17,090 bases of DNA from Chloracidobacterium sp. UBA3360. GTDB taxonomy: Bacteria; Acidobacteriota; Blastocatellia; Pyrinomonadales; Pyrinomonadaceae. A model generated the notes under the pieces. It made no database searches, was not told the origin of the DNA, and saw nothing but the letters and a program-made list of their open reading frames with translations. Positions 1-5,329 of this stretch are shown here, piece after piece; the first letter of the stretch is position 1; each line of letters starts with the position of its first letter. The DNA lies in the NCBI GenBank assembly GCA_002360555.1, contig DEQS01000040.1:42484-59573 (forward strand), given 5' to 3'. The translations under genes and the position numbers were made by a program.

Positions 1-1005
1 TTCACGGGCCGCGACGAGCACATTACCGAAGCCCGCCGTCTGCAGCAGCGTTACACGCTGGCTCACCTCGCACACGACGTGCAGGATCAGGTCGGCATCA
101 CCGAACCGACGCGTGATTGGTTCCCGCTCTCGCTTATGGGTGCATTCGCGGATTTCGCGGACGTCGTCCACGGGCCTGAAAATGATTGGGGACAAGTTTC
201 GTGCGGCTGCCACCCAAATTGCGGTGTCGGCACGGCCGTGATGGTCAACAAAGAAACAAAAGAAATGGCACCGGTGCCGCAGTTCCTTAATATCCAAGGC
301 CTGGTCACCGACATGCAGCACATCACCGATACAAACCGCGGCAAGTGGTTTTCGAATATCATGATGGGCCTCGCATTGCTGAAAAACTACAATCCGTACG
401 GTGCACCGAACAGCCTGACGCTGGGCGGCATCCTCGCAAAGTTTGACAAGTCGTTTGGCCTGTCGGGCAAAGACTACGGTAAGGTCGGCCCGGACCGTAC
501 CCTCGAAGACATCGAGAAACGCCGTAAGGACCCTTGGAACTTCCTCTTTATTGCAGGTATGTGGTTCCAGGATCTGTTCAACTACGATTTCCGCCGCACC
601 GAGATGTGCATCATCCCGTACGGCACGCAAGAGGGCGAAATTTCGTTCTGTGCGTACAACACAGGCATCGGCTGGCGTAACATCATCGAGCACATGCACC
701 AAAACGCGACCGTAGCTCAGTGGTACAAAGACCACGGCCGTCACGAAGTGTTTGCCCGTGGTAAAGAAGTCGAGCTTGGTGACAAGACGCACAACCTCAA
801 CCTAAACGAGACCGACCTCGCCCGTCCTAACAAACCGGATATGGAAGGCCCCAAGACCGCTGCCGAAGAAATGCAGATGATGCGTAAGCTCTACCAGCAA
901 ATGGTCATGGAAAAAAACCAGATCACCTCCGAGCCAATGGTCCAGATCGGCGGCTTGAAGCGTGAAAAGAAAGAAGAGCCAAAAGAAATGGCGATCGCTG
1001 AATAA
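1..1005 (+). CDS. Radical-SAM protein of the Tes/MJ0619-like group, C-terminal part (5' truncated by the window)
   Basis: The frame is open from base 1, so the start and the CxxxCxxC radical-SAM motif lie outside the window; 334 codons are visible and end at TAA 1003-1005. Visible residues 38-75 read as a segment DWFPLSLMGAF followed by CGCHPNC (Cys68, Cys70, Cys74), and Cys203 and Cys217 (motif EISFCAYN) follow. This arrangement of 'WFPLS...CHPxC' with a later cysteine pair resembles the C-terminal half of radical-SAM proteins such as archaeal tetraether synthase Tes and the MJ0619 methyltransferase, where extra cysteines hold auxiliary iron-sulfur clusters. A role in joining or modifying lipid chains is therefore possible, but the substrate cannot be read from this half. 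The last 50 residues are charged and Lys/Glu-rich. Family fit is moderate; the function is inference. Confidence 0.6.
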   Translation, partial: FTGRDEHITEARRLQQRYTLAHLAHDVQDQVGITEPTRDWFPLSLMGAFADFADVVHGPENDWGQVSCGCHPNCGVGTAVMVNKETKEMAPVPQFLNIQGLVTDMQHITDTNRGKWFSNIMMGLALLKNYNPYGAPNSLTLGGILAKFDKSFGLSGKDYGKVGPDRTLEDIEKRRKDPWNFLFIAGMWFQDLFNYDFRRTEMCIIPYGTQEGEISFCAYNTGIGWRNIIEHMHQNATVAQWYKDHGRHEVFARGKEVELGDKTHNLNLNETDLARPNKPDMEGPKTAAEEMQMMRKLYQQMVMEKNQITSEPMVQIGGLKREKKEEPKEMAIAE

Positions 1006-1030
1006 GCATTTCGTTAGTTAATAAAAGAAA

Positions 1031-1061
1031 GCCTCGCCGAGTGATCAGCGAGGCTTTTTTT
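1031..1061 (+). terminator. Intrinsic terminator after the radical-SAM gene
   Basis: A 7-bp GC-rich stem, GCCTCGC (1031-1037) with GCGAGGC (1048-1054), is followed by seven T. An A-rich run just before the stem pairs with the T run, so the hairpin could work in both directions. It lies 25 bp after the stop codon. Confidence 0.85.
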
Positions 1062-1065
1062 GTTC

Positions 1066-1071
1066 TATAAT
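1066..1071 (+). promoter_or_regulatory. -10 box at leaderless distance before the nuclease-like gene
   Basis: A perfect TATAAT ends 7 nt before the ATG at 1079. There is no room for a Shine-Dalgarno sequence, and the upstream 35 bases are terminator stem with no recognisable -35. The expected transcription start falls on or next to the start codon, which suggests a leaderless mRNA. Confidence 0.5.
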
Positions 1072-1078
1072 CGCATTC

Positions 1079-1567
1079 ATGTCAATAATGGCTGAGATTG
1101 TAGTTCAGGAGTGGCTCAACCGTAACGGATATTTTACGATTCGTGGGATTCGTGTGGGTAATGGCGAGGTGGATTTGCTGGCTGTTAAGATACATAGCGA
1201 CGGAAATATCGAACGAAGACATGTAGAAGTGCAAGCGTCGAGCAATCCCATAGGCTATTTAGTAACTGGCAACGCTCGACGGCTTTCTGCCACCGAGCTG
1301 GATTTAGCTACGAGGGCATGGGTTACGAAAAAATTCAATAATCAGCCAAAGCAAGCTTTGTTTCACGACATAGCGGGCGGACCCTGGTCACGAGAACTCG
1401 TCTATCACAAACTCTGCCATGAGCCGGAGGAGTCAGATGCACTGATTCGTAACGGCGTTCAAATTACTCTATTGCTTCAAGTTGTGGCGGACCTGAAAAG
1501 TCACGATACGCCGATTAGAAAAGCTGGAGGATCAGACCTCATTGAACTAATGAGTCTCTTGGACTAA
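1079..1567 (+). CDS. Small PD-(D/E)XK-like nuclease-fold protein (hypothetical)
   Basis: The product is a 162-residue soluble protein that I do not recognise by name. Residues 5-12 form a helix (AEIVVQEW), followed by GYFTIRG, then GEVDLLAV (Glu30, Asp32) and HVEVQ (Glu50, Gln52). That order of helix, strand with D, and strand with ExQ is the core pattern of PD-(D/E)XK nucleases such as YraN, Holliday-junction resolvases and Mrr-type endonucleases. The canonical Lys is replaced by Gln, as in some restriction-enzyme families. The C-terminal half (80-162) has no motif I can name. The start is the ATG 7 nt after TATAAT; a second Met at residue 4 is an alternative. Its own terminator follows. It sits at the edge of an accessory stretch that also holds CBASS, so a DNA-directed defence or repair role is plausible but unproven. 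Confidence 0.55.
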   Translation: MSIMAEIVVQEWLNRNGYFTIRGIRVGNGEVDLLAVKIHSDGNIERRHVEVQASSNPIGYLVTGNARRLSATELDLATRAWVTKKFNNQPKQALFHDIAGGPWSRELVYHKLCHEPEESDALIRNGVQITLLLQVVADLKSHDTPIRKAGGSDLIELMSLLD

Positions 1568-1581
1568 GGGAAGAGAAAAAA

Positions 1582-1611
1582 GCCTCGCCAAATAATTGGC
1601 GAGGCTTTTTT
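1582..1611 (+). terminator. Intrinsic terminator after the nuclease-like gene
   Basis: A perfect 10-bp stem, GCCTCGCCAA (1582-1591) with TTGGCGAGGC (1596-1605), has a 4-nt loop and is followed by six T; an A-rich run precedes it. The outer stem uses the same GCCTCGC word as the terminator at 1031-1061. Confidence 0.88.
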
Positions 1612-1631
1612 ATGTTAATATTTCAGCACTT

Positions 1632-1871
1632 ATGGCTAAAGCAAGACACATGATGACAGAGTGGGTTATCGAAGCCTTGGATAGATTAGACGGTAAAGGT
1701 ACGATGATTGAGGTTGCACGTGCCGTCTGGGAAAAGCATGAACCGGATATACGCGATTACAAAGACCTTCTTTACGAATGGCAGTACGAATTGCGTTGGG
1801 CGGCTTTTTTCTTGCGACGCGACGGAAAGATAAAGAAGAAATCTCCACGAGGTGTTTGGGAACTCAGCTAA
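1632..1871 (+). CDS. Small winged-helix-like protein (hypothetical)
   Basis: The product is 79 residues from the ATG at 1632. A longer reading from TTG 1596 would run through the preceding terminator and is unlikely. Residues 10-33 (EWVIEALDRLDGKGTMIEVA) look like the first helices of a helix-turn-helix, a second helix covers 46-62, and the C-terminal RDGKIKKKSPRGVWELS looks like the wing strands of a winged helix. That final 'RGVWEL' resembles the end of Mrr N-terminal-type winged-helix domains. The protein is basic and probably binds nucleic acid, perhaps as a regulator; no partner is certain. A TGTTAATAT extended -10-like box lies at 1613-1621 and no Shine-Dalgarno sequence is visible. It ends 19 bp from the stop of the convergent CBASS operon, with no terminator between. 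Confidence 0.55.
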   Translation: MAKARHMMTEWVIEALDRLDGKGTMIEVARAVWEKHEPDIRDYKDLLYEWQYELRWAAFFLRRDGKIKKKSPRGVWELS

Positions 1872-1890
1872 GGCGGGTCAGCTCTGGAGA

Positions 1891-2556
1891 TTACGCTGTC
1901 GTTGTAGTTGCTGACAAGGCCGTAGAGGACGATGAGGCGACGAGGTGTTCCTCGATAACCAATAGTGCCTTACGCAGGTCTTCTTGGGACAAATATTTTA
2001 TCCGCCTATATAGTTCCGAGTGTCCCGAACATTTTTTGAGCTTCCGCCCACTTCCGCAGTAGCACAATTCGTTAGCAGCAAACTTGAATCCCGAGGTCAG
2101 CTGTTTTAGCACGTCTATTAACGTCGCTGGATCGCCAATATCGAGAAGCTCCTGGTATGTCTGATAGGTTGAAGCGGCTCGTCCATGAGCGAAAGCTCCA
2201 TATCGATATTCTTTGTGAATCTCGAAGTAGGAGTTATTTTGCAAATATGGCACAAGAATTTCATCAAAGAAATCGATAAGTGTGTGTATCTTCGTTCTTA
2301 AAAGGATCAGCTCTTTAGGTTCTGTGGTGAAACAGAGGGAGCCGTCTGGTAAATTGCAGTGGCGGTCATTTGTCCGGGGAATTCTCTCGTGTAATTCGTA
2401 AACACTAGGAAAATATTTTGGAAACTTTCGAACATTAATTTGAACGTGATAGACATCGCCTGCGCCAATATCAACGAAACCTCTAAAAAATTTAGAGGCC
2501 TCGTCGAAGGTCAAGCTTGGGTACTTGTCTAAAACATCTTTGATTTCTGACATCAT
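1891..2556 (-). CDS. CBASS E2-like conjugating protein with C-terminal SEC-C zinc motif
   Basis: The product is a 221-residue soluble protein. Residues 33-80 match the pattern of prokaryotic E2 (ubiquitin-conjugating) folds: strands around VYHVQINV, then a proline-rich stretch with VYELHERIP, then DRHCNLPDGSLCF. In that last motif, His66, Asn68 and Cys75 (in DGSLC) correspond to the conserved H-x-N and catalytic cysteine positions of that family. Residues 165-179 are a SEC-C zinc motif, CYCGSGRKLKKCSGH (Cys165, Cys167, Cys176, His179). A Ser/Thr/Ala-rich tail ends the protein. The start ATG overlaps the CD-NTase stop by 4 bp, which implies translational coupling. A second ATG follows immediately and either may be used. 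There is no E1 domain here and no E1 or JAB gene next door, so this is best read as the E2 of a short type II CBASS. The SEC-C fusion is the unusual part. Confidence 0.8.
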   Translation of the reverse strand: MMSEIKDVLDKYPSLTFDEASKFFRGFVDIGAGDVYHVQINVRKFPKYFPSVYELHERIPRTNDRHCNLPDGSLCFTTEPKELILLRTKIHTLIDFFDEILVPYLQNNSYFEIHKEYRYGAFAHGRAASTYQTYQELLDIGDPATLIDVLKQLTSGFKFAANELCYCGSGRKLKKCSGHSELYRRIKYLSQEDLRKALLVIEEHLVASSSSTALSATTTTA

Positions 2557-3551
2557 CTGGAGTACGGAATGGGCCTAATAGTGGCTGCTCCCATAGCCGA
2601 GGCCAAGCGATTCGATTTCTGTGTCTCGTCCTCGTCTGCCCCCAACGGAAATCTCTGGCCAAACTGGGCTCGGAGAAACTCGCTCGCTTTCCGCTGATTC
2701 ATTTCCTCTTGAGCGTCGTCGCAAGCCTGAGCCAACTCATCGAGTCGCGCCAAAAACTTGTCTTTCATGTCGTTGGTGTAGCTATCAAACACATCCTCAC
2801 CCGCTGGCGTGGTTGGTCGTAAACATTTGAAGTCACGCTTAAGCTCATCTCGAATCGCAGTTATAGTTTTTTGGAAGGCCATATCGTCGTTGTCGTCAGC
2901 CTTGTAGTTATTCACGGCGAGAATCGAAAGCGAAAACCCGCTTGCTACAAAAGTATTGGCGTTCTCGTTCTCCTGAAAATTCTTCCAGGCTTTTAGAAAT
3001 CTCACGATCCGCTTTAGTTGGGGTTTGCCTTTACTCTCATCGTTGAACCAGTCATAAAAGGCCTTTGGATCGCTTTCTAGCCAACCGTCATCCTTGTGAG
3101 CGAGTTCGATTATTTCTCCATTCTTGTAATAGAGAGGCAGATCAATATGGTGTCCATCTGAGAAGATAACTCGAATGCAGGCTTTATGACGAAGCGGCGG
3201 CGTGGCGGTATGACCATCGACAGATGAATAAAGCCAATCTCGCCACGTTTCGACGGTTTGGCGATTATCTTCACCATCTTTCTCTAAGAAATATACGCCG
3301 TCGTCTAGATCGTATTTTAGGAGTTCTTTGCCAGCAGCGTCGGTTACCGGAATCGGATTTACCGTTGTATCCATTTCAGTGGATCCCTGACCGCCAAACT
3401 TGGGTTTTAGTTCATCTGGTTTATTTTCCCGAAACCACTTTCTAATCTTCTTTCGTAAGTCCTTTCGGCTGGTTTTGAGACTGCTGAAACGAGTATCCGT
3501 TAAACGAATTTTTGAATTGAAATCGATGTATTGTTGGTGCAATGTAGCCAT
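2553..3551 (-). CDS. dncV: CD-NTase (DncV-like cyclic oligonucleotide synthase) of CBASS
   Basis: The product has 332 residues, close to the usual size for clade A CD-NTases. It shows the nucleotidyltransferase signature: GQGST around residues 54-58 (Gly56-Ser57), the metal ligands in KYDLDDGVYF (Asp81 and Asp83), and the third acid in HIDLPLYY (Asp137). The stretch around 160-192 (DPKAFYDWFND, then RIVRFLKAWK) closely resembles V. cholerae DncV. The enzyme should make a cyclic di- or trinucleotide on phage infection, to be sensed by the neighbouring phospholipase. DncV makes 3',3'-cGAMP, but the product here cannot be fixed from sequence. The protein ends in IPYSR and not in the glycine that canonical Cap2 systems attach. 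It starts 5 bp after the patatin stop and overlaps the E2 gene by 4 bp. No Shine-Dalgarno sequence is evident. Confidence 0.9.
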   Translation of the reverse strand: MATLHQQYIDFNSKIRLTDTRFSSLKTSRKDLRKKIRKWFRENKPDELKPKFGGQGSTEMDTTVNPIPVTDAAGKELLKYDLDDGVYFLEKDGEDNRQTVETWRDWLYSSVDGHTATPPLRHKACIRVIFSDGHHIDLPLYYKNGEIIELAHKDDGWLESDPKAFYDWFNDESKGKPQLKRIVRFLKAWKNFQENENANTFVASGFSLSILAVNNYKADDNDDMAFQKTITAIRDELKRDFKCLRPTTPAGEDVFDSYTNDMKDKFLARLDELAQACDDAQEEMNQRKASEFLRAQFGQRFPLGADEDETQKSNRLASAMGAATIRPIPYSR

Positions 3552-3556
3552 AGTAT

Positions 3557-4531
3557 TTAGATGAAAAACTGATTTAGTTGACTTTTGATTTTTCCGTCGG
3601 CCGCTTTATCAAAGCCGACTCTTTTGAGCGTTTGTGTAGTGCGGTCGTTTACGATATCCATTCCAAGTCCCGGAGCACTTGGAAAATCAATTCGACAATA
3701 TTTAGAGTCTGCTCGATCCCAATCGACAAGCCGTCGTAAGGTTTCATGGGAAATTTCCGACGTGCCGTCAATCATCACGCTAAAAAGCCGCGTACCCCAA
3801 AACATAATTCCACGGCTCAGTAGGCGCTTATCCCACGGTTTTGTCACAGTCTCAGCCCGACTGAGGTCTTGTCTGGGTGTTGAAAGAGAAAGAATCGATA
3901 CCTCCTTCGGGGTTGCTCCCAAATGCGATACCGCTTCAGCCAATCCAAGTAGGGCCGGATGATTTGCGAACACGCCACCGTCACAAAACGTCTCCACCTG
4001 ATTTGTAACGGGACATTCTAGGTCCACGGGTCGAAAATAATATGGGGCTGCGGAACTGGCCAGTGCTATGTCTGAAAGCCGTCTCTTATTGTCGAGGCTA
4101 AGACTTGGATCGTGGTCTGTCTTAAAAATTCGAGGACGTCCCTTCGTAATCGAAAAAGAAGTTATCAGGACATTCTTTCCACTCGATTGTAGGTCACCGA
4201 GCGTTCGATCGCCGAAAGCTGTTTCCACGGCCCTCCGCAACGGCTGATTAGAATACAACGGCCAAAAAGGAAATTTCAGGTAACGGGTTGCTCTGCTCCA
4301 CCTTCGTGGGTTAGCAAATACTTGAGTGCCCAAGTTTTCATACAGTCCTACGATTTCTTTTCCCGATAAGCCGGAAGCAAGGGCAAGAGCGATAATAGCA
4401 CCGGTACTAGTTCCACAGAAGAGATCAAACGATTGATGGAAGGACTTGCCAAAATGTCGTTCAGTCTCAGCGATGAACGCGGCTGTAGCCAAGCCAATAT
4501 AACCTCCCCCGTCTGTACTGAGAACTCTCAT
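3557..4531 (-). CDS. capV: CapV-like patatin phospholipase, CBASS effector
   Basis: The product has 324 residues from the ATG at 4531. This start places the conserved LSTDGGGYIG motif at residues 4-13, where patatins normally begin; an in-frame GTG at 4633 would add 34 residues with no patatin match. The oxyanion motif DGGGYIG is at 7-13, the nucleophile elbow GTSTG at 40-44 (Ser42), and the catalytic aspartate is in DGG at 184-186 (Asp184), so the Ser-Asp dyad is intact. In CBASS, CapV-type enzymes are switched on by the cyclic nucleotide and hydrolyse membrane phospholipids, killing the infected cell. It is the first gene of the operon; the CD-NTase follows after 5 bp. No Shine-Dalgarno sequence is visible. 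The 19 bases before the ATG are AT-only except for one C and include a run of alternating TA, so the message could be leaderless. Confidence 0.88.
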   Translation of the reverse strand: MRVLSTDGGGYIGLATAAFIAETERHFGKSFHQSFDLFCGTSTGAIIALALASGLSGKEIVGLYENLGTQVFANPRRWSRATRYLKFPFWPLYSNQPLRRAVETAFGDRTLGDLQSSGKNVLITSFSITKGRPRIFKTDHDPSLSLDNKRRLSDIALASSAAPYYFRPVDLECPVTNQVETFCDGGVFANHPALLGLAEAVSHLGATPKEVSILSLSTPRQDLSRAETVTKPWDKRLLSRGIMFWGTRLFSVMIDGTSEISHETLRRLVDWDRADSKYCRIDFPSAPGLGMDIVNDRTTQTLKRVGFDKAADGKIKSQLNQFFI

Positions 4532-4841
4532 ATATATATATAATTTATTGTGAGCCGTCCGCTTTTTAGCGGCGACTTCAAGTATGGGTGAAAGATTTAG
4601 CTGGGAAACTAGCAGTAAACCTTGCGACTCCACGGGTGATTCACGATGGCCTCTGCTTTATTAGAATCACTACTATTTAATATTATAACACACATCTACT
4701 GTATGCCATAACGTTGCATAGGTGGGCCAACACTAAAAAATAGTTTTGTTATTCGCCTTTTACATATCTCGCTTAGCTTCCATCTAGCACCCCGTCGACT
4801 AGGATCTCTTATGGGCGGTGGAATTCGCGCTTGTGAGCGAT
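4532..4841. other. Gene-poor, AT-rich gap between the CBASS operon and the membrane-protein gene
   Basis: These 310 bases hold no convincing gene. They contain the TA-rich run directly before capV, an extended -10 for the CBASS strand (4682-4690), and the alternative GTG start at 4633. I see no tRNA, attachment site or clear terminator. The AT richness contrasts with the GC-rich ATPase gene beyond it. Confidence 0.5.
4682..4690 (-). promoter_or_regulatory. Possible extended -10 promoter of the CBASS operon
   Basis: On the minus strand this reads TGTTATAAT, a TG-extended perfect -10 box. No good -35 lies 16-18 bases upstream, as is common for extended -10 promoters. It would start transcription near 4675, giving a leader of about 145 nt to the ATG at 4531, or about 42 nt to the alternative GTG at 4633. 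Confidence 0.4.
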
Positions 4842-5309
4842 CTACGCTTGAGCGGCGAGGGCCTGGAGCTCGGCAACGATCGGATGAGGGCCGGCAAAAA
4901 TTCCGCCGAAACGGTAGGTTCCGAGGAAAGCGATCTTTTGACCAAACTCCGTGGGGTTGCGAAGTTTGATGGTGATCCGGCGCGGATCGGAAAATATTGA
5001 TTCGCTGACATCGTCTATTTCCGAAAAAGGGATCGATACTTCTTTGCGGGAGTTTAAGACCTTAGAAACACGTAGACACCGATTCATCTCATCTATCGAT
5101 ACTATTTTTAAGCCACGACCGAACCAAAGCGTAAATATTATAAAGAACACGGGCATCACATAAAAAAACGCATCGGGCGGAAAATTATTCGGCTGATATT
5201 TCGGACGTTCCCACAATAATAAGGTATTGAAAAAACCAATAACAAAGATCGCTGGTAAAACGATTTTGTGAAAATACGTCCACAAGGATGAGATGCGTCG
5301 GAGCGGCAT
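4842..5309 (-). CDS. Two-helix membrane protein with a bacterial PH-like cytosolic domain (hypothetical)
   Basis: The product is 155 residues from the ATG at 5309; a TTG five codons upstream is less likely because TATAAT lies across it. Two hydrophobic segments are visible at about residues 16-34 and 47-64, separated by a short polar loop (WERPKYQPNNFPPDAF). After the second helix comes a soluble domain with SIDEMNRCLRV, then IPFSEIDDVSESIF, then RRITIKLRNP. That strand-rich order resembles the bacterial PH-like domains found in small membrane proteins, which often set their 'IPFSEI' strand near the membrane. The function is unknown. It lies 20 bp after the stop of the ATPase gene on the same strand, but a -10 box just before the ATG suggests it has its own promoter. 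Confidence 0.6.
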   Translation of the reverse strand: MPLRRISSLWTYFHKIVLPAIFVIGFFNTLLLWERPKYQPNNFPPDAFFYVMPVFFIIFTLWFGRGLKIVSIDEMNRCLRVSKVLNSRKEVSIPFSEIDDVSESIFSDPRRITIKLRNPTEFGQKIAFLGTYRFGGIFAGPHPIVAELQALAAQA

Positions 5310-5315
5310 TAACGG

Positions 5316-5321
5316 ATTATA
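5316..5321 (-). promoter_or_regulatory. -10 box at leaderless distance before the membrane-protein gene
   Basis: The minus strand reads TATAAT, 6 nt and then ATG at 5309. There is no Shine-Dalgarno sequence in between. This is the geometry expected when transcription starts at the A of the start codon. Confidence 0.45.
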
Positions 5322-5329
5322 CAACTAAG

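Noticed and set aside
1596..1631. TTG start for the winged-helix-like gene
   Set aside because: It begins inside the terminator hairpin of the previous gene; ATG 1632 is more credible.
4532..4633. Longer CapV starting at GTG 4633
   Set aside because: The added 34 residues do not look like a patatin, and the ATG at 4531 places the DGGGxxG motif at its usual distance. It is kept only as an alternative start.
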